A stretch of 64,000 nt of DNA from Anthoceros angustus (taxonomy: Eukaryota; Streptophyta; Anthocerotopsida; Anthocerotales; Anthocerotaceae): NCBI GenBank assembly GCA_010909165.1, contig VJWM01000196.1, forward strand, positions 248,001 through 312,000, given 5' to 3'. Below, piece by piece: positions 1 to 9,773 of the stretch (within the stretch, counting starts at the first letter, position 1; each line of letters starts with the position of its first letter). The notes below the pieces were generated by a model. The model had not been told where the DNA came from. It worked only from the letters and a program-made list of their open reading frames with translations, and searched no databases. Made by a program: the position numbers and the translations under genes.

Positions 1-524
1 AGTACTTCCTTGTTTGCTTGACCACCCCTGCTCCTTAGTTGTTGTGTTTCGTTGACTTGTGTTAGGTATCCTTTGTCGATGGCTGTTTACTTTGTCCTGG
101 TTTAGAGTTTCCTTAGGACCTTTGCGCATCGCCTATTCGAGAGCTCAGTTTTGGCGAGTTCGATGAATTGAGGTCGAACCGGCGCATGGATTTAATCCAT
201 TGTGACAACCAGTTTGCTTACAATGCGCTGCCATAGCAAGTACTGATTGGCTGCCAATTAGGTTTATCCCAGTGGGTTTATCCCAGGTTGGGATGGTCTC
301 CAATTACCCACAATTTGGATGAATTGACATGAAAAAAATCGTATTGTAAATTTCGTTTCTACGAGTCATCTTGTTCACTTTATAGTTTGTACGAATTGTA
401 GAGAGATAATTTACTTCAAACCCATCCCTATTCGATTCTATGCACCTGTTCAAAAGCCACAGTTCGCTTGCCAGAGTTTGCTAGCCAGTTCTATTGGATT
501 TTTGAACTAAACGGTTTAATTTGA
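1..524. other. Intergenic, no gene seen
   Basis: No open frame with plant protein character was found. The stretch is AT-rich and of mixed composition. It contains short internal echoes (GTTTATCCCAG twice near 262-285) and the sequence TTCGATGAATTGA near 158, which recurs at about 1032 just beyond the GC-rich array that follows. Confidence 0.6.
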
Positions 525-1022
525 AGGGTGTGGGCAAGGGCGCGGGCAAGGGCGCGGGCAAGGGCGCGGGCAAGGGCGGGCAGGCGCGGGCAAGGCGGGC
601 AAGGGCGCGGGCAGGGCGCAAGGGCGCGCAGGCAAGGGCGCGCGGGGCGCGGCAAGGGCGCGGGGCGCGGGCGGCGCGGGGCGCGGGCAAGGGCGCGCGG
701 GCGGGCGCAGGCGCGGGCAGAGGGCGGAGCAGGCGCGGGCAGGCGGGCAAGGGCGCGGGCAAGGCGGGCAGCAGGCGGGCAAGGGCGCGGGCAGGGGGCG
801 GGCAGGCAAGGGCGCGCGGGGCGCGGGGCGCGGGCAGGCGGCAAGGGGCGGCAGGCGCGGGCAGGCGGCGGCGCGGGGCGCGGCAAGGGCGGCTGAGCAA
901 GGGCGCGGCAGGCGCGGGCAAGGGCGCGCGGGCAGGCGCGGGGCGCGGGCAGGCGCGGCAGGCGCGGGGCGCGGCAAGGGCGCGGGCAAGGGCGCGGGCA
1001 AGGGCGCGGGCAAGGGCGTGTG
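525..1022. repeat. GC-rich minisatellite, GGGCGCGGGCAA-type
   Basis: About 500 bp consist almost entirely of variants of GGGCGCGGGCAA (also GGGCGGGCA and GGGGCGC forms). The array starts and stops abruptly in AT-rich flanks. The plus strand is strongly G-biased with closely spaced G-runs, so it could form G-quadruplexes; that is inference. All five long open frames here are low-complexity Ala/Arg/Gly/Pro strings created by the repeat and are not genes. Unit length varies between about 10 and 14 bp, typical of a slipping minisatellite. Confidence 0.93.
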
Positions 1023-1859
1023 GCACATTGTTCGATGAATTGAACTATTTAGTTCCTTAAATTGATGAGTTTAAGGAAACTAGCACTATGCAAGGGTCCT
1101 TAGGGGGCGTGCGTGCTTCTTGGTCTTGCCTTCCAGACCTGTGTTGGTCTAGTGTTGTTCTCTGCTCTTAGATTGACCGCTAAAAAAACAACTTGACCCA
1201 TGACGGAAATCCCTTTCTAGTACTATCTAAACTTTAATAAATTTCATATTTTCCTCTTGTTAAGTCTATTAATTCATTGTTTTACAATATAAAGTTTCTA
1301 ATATAATTATGTAATCATAAGTACATCAAATTTTATATCCAGTATACCCTACTCCTTCTTTTCTAAAAGTAAAATTACTTTATCATTTATAAAAATGATT
1401 ACTTTTGTATCACCCATTCAACCTTTCGTCCAAGCTTGAAGATGACATAAGATTATGTGATTCAATGAGCACCAAGATCACTAGGAGGCCAAGCTGAATA
1501 ATGCGCACCCTTCCTGCACATGTAAAAAAAACTCAACAAAACAAGTCTCCTTGATTAAAGTAATTACAGGGCGGGGGTATGTATTAAATGGCCAAAGATG
1601 TGTGTAGTGTTTGACACCTAGTTTGATTCAGAATTAGGTTCATCGGTAACCAAAAACACTTCTCTAGAGGTTTTTCGAGATACAAGACATTAACCCCATA
1701 GTACGTCGCCTGCGTCACACGCGTCTACAAGTGCAGTCGACGCCAACAGCGATCGCTACAATGCGTACCATTGTTTGTGTCTCATCCTCTCTGGCTTTGG
1801 GCTCGGTGACGGTGTGTGCATAGAGAACGTCTGTTCTTGTTTTCGAGACGAATAGTGTA
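1023..1859. other. Upstream region of the GH3 gene
   Basis: AT-rich intergenic sequence with no convincing coding frame. The last 150 bp before the GH3 start are less AT-rich and presumably hold its promoter and leader. No unambiguous TATA box or other element can be singled out. Confidence 0.5.
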
Positions 1860-3921
1860 ATGGAGTCAAAATCCTTGGAGCAAGCTCTGAGGAAAGACGA
1901 GCACATTCTGCGCTACTTGGACGACATTACCAGCAATGCTAGTGAGGCACAGGAGCAGGTGCTTCGGGACATTCTGGTCAGGAATGCCCACACCGAGTAT
2001 CTGCACAGGTTTGAGCTGAATGGTTGTACTGATGCCATCTCCTTCAGGAACAAGGTGCCTGTCATTCAGTACGAAGATATTGCGGCTGATATCCAACGAC
2101 TGGTTGATGGAGACACCGCTCCTATTCTTAGCTGTGATCCACCGGTCGAATTCCTGACCAGGTCTTGCCACATGATATCTTGTTACATGTCCTGCTTGAT
2201 ATTGCAATTCAGCACCATTTGCAGTGCTCATCTAACTCTCGCAAAATCATCCTGCTTTGTTCTCAGCTCCGGGACATCCAAGGGAGTGCCCAAGGTACTT
2301 CCTAAAGTGCAAGGAGATGCTGAAAGGCATTCCTTGGGTGACAGCCTCGTGAGGCCCGTGCTCAGCAGGTAGGACATTTGATACTGAACAAGTGATCAGA
2401 GCTCCAAGTTACCAAGAGGTCTGGGATGGGAGACTCTCCCCTGCCTTCTAACATGATCGTGAATGTGGCAGACAGCTGCCGGGTTTAGACCAGGGCCTCT
2501 GCTTGTACTTCTTGTTCAGCCGAGCGGCCAAGATCCTGCCCACAGGCTTGCTTGCACACCCTGTGACCAGCAGTTTTTACAGGACCTCTCAGTTTAGGGA
2601 CCGACCCTACGAGCCATCCTACATCCTTACCTCTCCCGACGAGGTGACATTGTGCACAGACACGAATCAAGCTATCTACTGCCACCTCTTGCTGGGACTA
2701 TTGCAGTCACAGCAGGTGCTACGAGTGGGCTCCATAATGGCTTCCACCATTGTCAGGGTTTTCAGATTTCTGGAAAAAGAGTGGCAGACCCTGTGTCAGG
2801 ATATAGCCAGTGGCACTCTCGGGGACCAGATCCAAGAACCCGCACTGAGGCATGCTTGTGAGCAGATGCTGACAGGGCCTAACCCAGACCTGGCATCCAG
2901 AGTGCGGAGAGAATGTGAAACCGGAATATGGACTGGCATCGTCCCACGGCTGTGGCCTAACACCAAGGTGCTGGATGTTATCACCACAGGTGCCATGGAG
3001 GCTTACATTCCCACCCTTAAGGCTTATGCTGGCCATGTGCGGCTCATTTGCAACCAGCTGTACGCTGCCTCCGAGGGGTATTTTGGTATCAATATGAACC
3101 CTTTAGGTCCTCCTGATGCTGTGTCCTACACTTTGATTCCCACCTTCGCATACCTCGAGTTTCTGCCCATGGCTTCGCAGCTCGAAACGCAGCCAGTCCA
3201 ACTTGCAGATGTCAAGGTCGGTCAAGAGTACGAGCTTGTGATCACCAACCATGCTGGTGGGTTGTACACTCTTATTTAGGTACCAGTGGTGTGCTGAGGG
3301 TGGTCCAGGACCATGTTCTCACCCGCTCATTTGCTCCTTCCTGCAGGTCTGTATCGATACAGAATGGGGGACGTCCTGAGGTGCACAGGGCACTACAACA
3401 AGGCTCCCTCCTTCTACATTGTGGGCAGGACATCTGGAGGTCTGAGCGTAGACTTCGAGAAAACCACCGACAGGGATCTCCAGAATGCCATGGGCAGGGC
3501 TTCCAAACATTTGCAAGAAGTAGGGTTGGAGCTTCGGGAGTACAGCAGCTATGCTGACTTAACCTCAAAGCCAGTAGGCCACTACGTCATCTTCTGGGAG
3601 GTGTCAAAGAGTGAGTCCAGGCTACCGTCTGAACTCCTGGACAAGTGCTGTTCTGCCATGGAGGAAAGCTTTGACATTCTGTATTGTGAACTTCGACATC
3701 ACAACGTAGTTGGGCCTTTGGAGCTGAGAATAGTGAAGGATGATACATTCGAGGAACTGGCAAACTTAGCGGTCTCCCTCGGGGCCAACTTCGGTCAGTA
3801 CAAACCGCCCCGGTCTTTGAGGCAACAGGCCATGATCGACCTGCTCAACTCTTATGTTTGTCAGACCCATTTCAGTGCCACGCTACCAGTCTTTACTGTG
3901 GCCAAATATCAGAGGTCCTGA
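1860..3921 (+). CDS. GH3 family acyl-acid amido synthetase
   Basis: An ATP-dependent enzyme of the ANL superfamily. GH3 proteins adenylate a hormone acid (auxin, jasmonate or a benzoate) and conjugate it to an amino acid in the cytosol. My model has four exons, 1860-2161, 2267-2368, 2472-3256 and 3347-3921, all with GT-AG introns and consistent phases. It gives 587 aa, the normal family size. The three nucleotide-binding motifs are visible: SSGTSKGVPKVLP is rebuilt exactly across intron 1, YAASEGYFGIN lies near residue 330, and YRYRMGDV continuing to VGR spans intron 3. The C-terminal GQYKPPRSL block is also typical. The start is the only ATG giving the MESKSLEQALRKDE N-terminus. The acyl substrate cannot be assigned from sequence alone. 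The gene looks intact. Confidence 0.93.
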
Positions 3922-5137
3922 CTTGGGAGCTTTGCTTGCCATCCTTCCAGGCTAATAATAACGTCACATGCCTTCCACAGCAGCGTCCCTGCAATAAATG
4001 TACAGTACATGCATGCTTGGGTACGAGACATGGGTCTTCTTCAGATGTACATGACTACAGCCTGCAATGATATACATGACCACGATGTACATACTCTACG
4101 CATCTCCTGTCTCCGAGCAAGTGCCTTAAGGGGTGCCATCCGTGACCACAAGAGAGGCGTAAAAGTGGATCTCAGACCTGCTCTCCATTGGGCTCTTGGC
4201 CAAACTATAACTCATGAGAGCAGCAACCATTACCATTGTGTGTTTAACGGTCTCCCGCCACGAGCCCCTGCTATGCACGGGGTGCATCAAAGGTAGCACA
4301 TTCATATGTATCTATGACCTACATACAATTAAGAGAGGAAATGTCGTAGTGATGCCCACGAGAAACCGGCCATCCTTGTACCCATTGTACATGTGTAGGT
4401 CATATGTACGTAGACGCTTGTTTGGGGTCCAGGGGTCCAGTGGAAGAAAAGAAGCTTTCAGGCATCAATTAAAGCATGAGGCATGTGGCCTTGGCATTAA
4501 TGCAGACGAGGCCAGTTCGGCATGCGAATGTACTTTGGCCCCGATTAGGGTATGTACATACAATGCGCAGGGGTACACAGTACGAATGCATCTCCCAGGA
4601 TCAGTGTGCTGTACTGCAGGGGACAGAGGTGGTCACATTCATCAGGTCCTGGTAGCGCATATTCCGAGTTAGATCGATTCGAAGGCTCATGATAGCCCAC
4701 CGTCATCGGCAGGAACTCGGCTTGGCTGCCGCATTCATCAACCCTCTGCCCGAGGGAGATAAGTGCCGATCACGTTTCACACTCAAGTCTGCAGCTGCAG
4801 AGGTGCAGACATGGGATGATGGTTGCTCCCCATCACCCATGTCTCATCAAGAGTGTCTGTGGTGGGTACTAGGTAGTTTCTCCAGTCCCACGGATGTGTA
4901 CGTATGGCAGATGGGTAAGCCGGGACAGGGGAGGCCTCCGGACACCAGACAAGCGACGAAACATGTTGCATGTGGAAGGCACGAGTTGGACAAGGGTGGG
5001 GCCTATTTATCAGCCCGGGCACGTGACAAATCATGGTCCTTTGTCGGATGCTTGTTGTGTGGATATTCAGAGGGATGGAATAGACAATGCAGTTGGAATT
5101 CGGACAAGTCTGTGAGCATTACACAGTGCGTGGAAAG
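3922..5137. other. Intergenic between convergent GH3 and receptor kinase genes
   Basis: No gene recognised. The first 200 bp are presumably the GH3 3' UTR. From 3995 to 4110 there are repeated ATGTACATG-like words (TACATG/ATGTAC), a small degenerate simple-sequence patch. Open frames here lack any family signature. Confidence 0.5.
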
Positions 5138-8041
5138 TCAAGATGATTTTTCCTCCACAAGAGGCTTGATGAGCTCCAGGATTTGAATCACCTCTGCCAT
5201 GGAAGGCCTGTGGGAGGGGATCTGGGAGGTGCAGATGAGCCCGAGCTTGATCAGTGGCAGCACCTCGTCCTCAGCGTAATAGTAGAGATCTGGGTCCACG
5301 CACACCAGAGCCCTGCCTTCATCAAGCAGGCCCCGGATGTAGTCACACAACACCACCACGTCGTCCTCCATGTACTCCACAGGCCTCCTGCCGGTCACCA
5401 GCTCCAGGAGCAGCACCCCGAAGCCATACACGTCGCACTTCTCGTTGATCCTCAGGCTCTGGCAGGCGAACTCGGGAGCCATGTAGCCCAGGGAGCTCTG
5501 GAACTTGCTGCTCATGACGTAGCTGTCCAGCATGGGGAGCAGCTTGGCCAGCCCGAAGTCTGACACCCGGGGCTCGTTGTCCTCTCCCAGAAGGATGTTG
5601 CTGGACTTGACATCGTAGTGGATGAGCTGGGGCCTGCAGCCGTGGTGGAGATGGGCCAGCCCTAGAGCCGTGCCCATGGCAATCCTGAACCTGCTGGGCC
5701 AGTCCAAAATGGGCTCGCCTGGGGCTCTCTCGTGCAGCCTGCTGTAGAGGTTGCCGGACGGGATGTAGTCGTAGATGAGCAGCTGCAGCTGCTTGCTCCA
5801 GTAGTATCCTCTGAGAGCCACAAGGTGTTGGTGCCTGATCTTCCCCAGCTGCTGCACCTCCTTCTCGAACTCCTCCTGAGACTTCACCAAGCTGGCAACC
5901 ACCAGCTTCTTCACAGCCACCGTCTGGCCGTCCGGTAGGGTCGCCCTAAACACAGTCCCGAAAGCCCCACGCCCGATTTCGCAGTCCTTGTTGATGAGGC
6001 CGCGCACAGCAGACATCCAGGCATCGGTTTTGCGAGCCTCTCCCTTCCTGGGAAACATCACCAGCTTCCCCATGGTCAGATCCGGGCTGCCGGACTCCGT
6101 TGCGCTGTCCACCGTGAGCACATCCGACCGGTTTCGTGTCTGTGCACGAATGTTGCACAGCGTCACCACCACCACTCCAATGGCCACCGCCGCGGCTATT
6201 GAGATGGCAACCGTAGCAGACACACTGAAAGCTCTAGTCCGCTGGACACGCGCAGGTGCAGCAGTTGGAGACACTTGCGAACACGAAACATTGACAGCCC
6301 TGCCACACAGCCCTGTGTTGCCACTGTAGTCGTAGCTGATGTTGGCAGGTAGTTCAGGGATGGGTCCTTCCAGCTGGTTGTTGGAGACGTTGATCGTCTC
6401 CAGCTTGGTGAGATTCACAAGCTCTGGGGGAATATCACCCGACAGCTCGTTGTAAGAAAGATCCAGGAACTCTAGATTGGTGACGTTCCCAATCTCCCCA
6501 GGAATTTCCCCAGACAAACTGTTGACGGACAAATCCAACCTCTGAAGCGCTACGCAGCCTCCCAGCTCAGTCGGGATCGAACCAGTCAGAACGTTGTCAC
6601 GGAGCGACAGGAAAAGAAGTTTATCGCCCCTGAACAAGCTCCCAGGGATACTCCCATTCAACGAGTTGTTGCTCAGGTCCAGGGACTGCAAAGCAGGAAT
6701 GCTCCCAAACTCGGAAGGAATAGGAGACGAGAAGAGGTTGCCTGACAAGCTCACCGTCTGGAGAAGAGCGCAGCTCCCGATCTCGGGTGGCACGCTGCCA
6801 GTGAGGTAATTCGCAGAAACATCCAGCACCCGCAGAGACCTGCAGTCCCCCACGGACAAGCTCCTGGACAGCAGATTGTGGGAGATGTTGAGCACCTGCA
6901 GATTTGCCGTGATCAAATCCGGCGGGATAGGCCCAGTGAAACTATTCCTGCTCAAGTCCACGTCGGTCAAGGACAGACTGGCCAACGCAGTCGGAATGCT
7001 CCCCGTGAAGCGATTCCCCGAGAGCGACAACGTCTGCAGCGAATGGAGCAGCCCAATCCCGGAGGGAATCGGTCCAGACAGCATGTTCCTCGCCAGGTCC
7101 AATGTCGTCAGCCCCGTCAAGCTCCCGATCCAAAGCGGAAAGTTGCCTTCAAATACATTCCCCCGCAAACCCAGCTGCTGCAGCAGGGACAGGTTGGTGA
7201 GGTCCGGGATGGGCCCGCCCAGCGAGTTGAAACCCACATCCAGGACCTGCAGATTGACAAGGTTCCCCAGCCCCGCCGGCAGCGCCCCATCCAGATGATT
7301 CCCTCCCAGCCACAGCTCCTTCAAATTGCGCAACGACCCCACACCTTCCGGAACAGTCCCATACAGCTGGTTGCCAGATAAGTCCGCCACCTCCAGCTCC
7401 CCCAGCTGCCCAATCTGGTCCGTCAGGTTCCCCGCGATGCTGTTCCCGGAGAAGTTGAAGCCGGAGAGCATCGCGCACCCGTACAGAGACGCCGGAATTG
7501 CGCCCAACACCTGGTTGTGCGCCACGGACACAAAGCGCAGGTCCAGATTGGTGCTGAACACCCCCGCGGGCAGCTGCCCTGAGAAGTAGTTGAAAGACAA
7601 ATCCAGGAACTGCAGGCTCCCGTTCCCGAAGAGCGCGGGAATGGGGCCCGACATGTCGTTGTAGCTCACGTTCACGCTCCGCAGAGTGGGAATGGCGGCC
7701 ACCAGGTCGGGGAACCTCCCCGAGAAGTTGTTGCGCGACAGGGAGAGCGTGCGCAGGCCCACGAGGTCGGCGATGTGTGGCCCAAGCGGACCCGCGAGAC
7801 CCAGGCCGTCGAGGCGCAGCTCAGACACCATCCCGGAGCCCGCGTCGCACACCACCCCGGTCCACCCGCACGGCGTGTCGTCCATCTGGTTCCAGGAGCT
7901 GAGCGCCGAGGCGTCCGTGAGGCCCGCCCTGAACACCAGCAGCGACAGCACTTCGACGTAGGATGCATTGTTGCCCGCTGCCGCGGCCGCCTCCGCCACG
8001 CCCGCCCACGACACCGCCAGCACGAGCACCAGGACCAGCAT
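5138..8041 (-). CDS. LRR receptor-like kinase, IRK/PXC-like, non-RD
   Basis: A plasma-membrane receptor kinase of 967 aa read from one uninterrupted exon. In order: a signal peptide beginning MLVLVLVLAVSW, an LRR N-cap (SSWNQMDDTPCGWTGVVCD), about twenty LRRs of the plant LxGxIP type, a membrane segment (SVSATVAISIAAAVAIG), and a kinase domain. The kinase has the lysine VAVKK, the DFG motif and the APE motif. The catalytic loop reads HYDVKSSN: the Asp is kept but the preceding Arg is Tyr, so it is a non-RD kinase, as in IRK/PXC relatives. I chose the ATG at 8041 because it opens the signal peptide. The frame stays open upstream to 8131, but only from a GTG and through a poly-Ala tract, with an in-frame stop beyond. 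The ligand is unknown. Confidence 0.9.
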   Translation of the reverse strand: MLVLVLVLAVSWAGVAEAAAAAGNNASYVEVLSLLVFRAGLTDASALSSWNQMDDTPCGWTGVVCDAGSGMVSELRLDGLGLAGPLGPHIADLVGLRTLSLSRNNFSGRFPDLVAAIPTLRSVNVSYNDMSGPIPALFGNGSLQFLDLSFNYFSGQLPAGVFSTNLDLRFVSVAHNQVLGAIPASLYGCAMLSGFNFSGNSIAGNLTDQIGQLGELEVADLSGNQLYGTVPEGVGSLRNLKELWLGGNHLDGALPAGLGNLVNLQVLDVGFNSLGGPIPDLTNLSLLQQLGLRGNVFEGNFPLWIGSLTGLTTLDLARNMLSGPIPSGIGLLHSLQTLSLSGNRFTGSIPTALASLSLTDVDLSRNSFTGPIPPDLITANLQVLNISHNLLSRSLSVGDCRSLRVLDVSANYLTGSVPPEIGSCALLQTVSLSGNLFSSPIPSEFGSIPALQSLDLSNNSLNGSIPGSLFRGDKLLFLSLRDNVLTGSIPTELGGCVALQRLDLSVNSLSGEIPGEIGNVTNLEFLDLSYNELSGDIPPELVNLTKLETINVSNNQLEGPIPELPANISYDYSGNTGLCGRAVNVSCSQVSPTAAPARVQRTRAFSVSATVAISIAAAVAIGVVVVTLCNIRAQTRNRSDVLTVDSATESGSPDLTMGKLVMFPRKGEARKTDAWMSAVRGLINKDCEIGRGAFGTVFRATLPDGQTVAVKKLVVASLVKSQEEFEKEVQQLGKIRHQHLVALRGYYWSKQLQLLIYDYIPSGNLYSRLHERAPGEPILDWPSRFRIAMGTALGLAHLHHGCRPQLIHYDVKSSNILLGEDNEPRVSDFGLAKLLPMLDSYVMSSKFQSSLGYMAPEFACQSLRINEKCDVYGFGVLLLELVTGRRPVEYMEDDVVVLCDYIRGLLDEGRALVCVDPDLYYYAEDEVLPLIKLGLICTSQIPSHRPSMAEVIQILELIKPLVEEKSS

Positions 8042-8092
8042 TCCCCACCCCTTCCTCCACCCATCGCCCGCAGCCTCATGGCGGCTTCCGCC

Positions 8093-8122
8093 TGCCGCCG
8101 CCGCCGCCGCCGCCGCCGCCGC
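8093..8122. repeat. (GCC/CGG)n triplet repeat in receptor-kinase leader
   Basis: Ten uninterrupted CCG/GCC triplets lie 50-80 bp upstream of the ATG of the minus-strand receptor kinase, hence probably in its 5' UTR. In the kinase frame the tract would read as poly-alanine, but no in-frame ATG precedes it. Confidence 0.85.
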
Positions 8123-9773
8123 CTGCTCCACACTTGCTCTACCCTACACAATGCGGCACGGCGGGCTCCTGCCCCTGCATTGCAGCTGCAGCAGCTGCAG
8201 GCCATCTTCCCCGGCCTCAGGTGCAACACCCTGCTCCCCTCCGCTGCCCTCTGCTCCATCTCCTGCACCGCAAGGCGCGAGGGACACTAATAACGATGGC
8301 CAGGCAGCGGGAGAGCGATGAGTGGAATGGACGGGGAAGCTGGAAGGGGAATCAATCGGATTACTGCAGCGGCCTGGGTCGGGGCCCCGCCCGGTGTGGC
8401 GCGACTTGCCCTGACAAGGTAGAAATGCAGCAGGCAGGATGAGAGCCGCTGCCGCTGGGGGTACCAGAGTTGCACTCTGGCAGTGAATGCGGGACACGGG
8501 GCTTGCGAGGCCAGGCCAGGGCCAGGGCCAGGCCAGGCGAGAGAAAGCGGACCCGAGGGCCGAGTCTCGAGAGCTGTTGCACGGCCTGGCTCCCTGGAGG
8601 CTGGCCGGGGCCGGGGCCGGGGCCGGGGCCTGCCCGTCGACGCTGGAGCGTCGGGACGTCGGCGCCTTCATCGAGATGCCTGCCCAAGCTTTACTGTCAG
8701 AAGCGTCACCAGTTTTCAATTTTTACAGCCAAGCTGGCTCTTTTGTCAGTCACCAATAATACCCACTTAAATTCTCCAAACACAAACCCACCTTTTCTCA
8801 GGTCCACCGCACTTAATGCTCCATATCACGTATGTACCTACCTACTCACATTTATATGCCTAGCTACAACTTGCAATTTCTATTTTATTCAGCGAGTGTT
8901 GGGACTCTTCAAGGACTGTTGCGCCTTGGATGCCACACCGCTTGTACGGGCAGCCCGCTGGAAAATAGATACTGTACTTACATATGTATGTAGGTGGACG
9001 ATTCCCTACATGATGCAAAATCTTGTAAATCAAATTATTCTATCAATTATTTAATATTAAATCTACATTAATAGTATTTTATCTACCTAATATACCCTGA
9101 ATTCCAGAGCACATCAAGAATAATAGTGCCCAGGGAGGAAGATGGCTGTTAGCGTAAACTCAGAAAATAATGATGAAGGTACAATATACCAGGTTGCTTA
9201 ATCCTGACTCCGATATTAGGGACAAATAAATTCGAATGAAGTCAAGTTGTGTCTGGTGGTCAAAGAACGTCAGTGAGCTTCCTTCCGGGGAGAGTACCTT
9301 GCCAAATTTGAATGTCCTCGTGTTTCGGGTCTTTCGACTAGGTCTTAAATCTTTGTTCCAGAAAAGTCGGAAGTATTACTGCCAAACGCGTGTCGCGGCT
9401 GCGGAATGGGATCCTAATTAGTAAGGGGTTTATTATTATTCCATTGTACTCTTGCATGCTTCACTGGACTTGGAAGGCTGCAGCAGTAGGATCTGGAGTA
9501 CAGTGTCAGGTTTCGTAGTTTGTGACGATGAAGACGTGCACAGAAAACACCACCAACTGAAGCTTCTGTTGAGCTGTCGTACCTTTGCATTAGCAGACAT
9601 GACAAGCCACTACTCGAACACTCATCACGACCCGCGCACATCACCGAAAACATCGAAAACAAGCTGTGTCTGGCAGAACTCTTCCTGACCACGGAGAGGC
9701 CAACATCATTTTGTGTACCAGCTCTCCTGCAAGTCTGATCCAGTCTGGATCGAGAGGGTATTGTGTAGCTTTT
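8123..9773. other. Intergenic, promoter side of receptor kinase
   Basis: 8130-8660 is GC-rich with short GGCCAGG and CCGGGG iterations (8510-8630) and is probably leader and promoter of the minus-strand kinase. 8700-9770 becomes AT-rich and holds no recognisable gene. The end near 9700-9773 is probably the 3' UTR of the neighbouring PPR gene. Confidence 0.5.

Noticed and set aside
481-1060. Five overlapping long open frames on both strands (up to 181 codons)
   Set aside because: All are Ala/Arg/Gly/Pro strings dictated by the GC minisatellite and have no domain or codon-bias support.
2267-2480. Apparent frame break in GH3 after SSGTSKGVPKVLP
   Set aside because: Splicing 2368 to 2472 rejoins VRPVLSRQLPGLDQGLCLYFLF in frame exactly as in the family, so the gene is intact.
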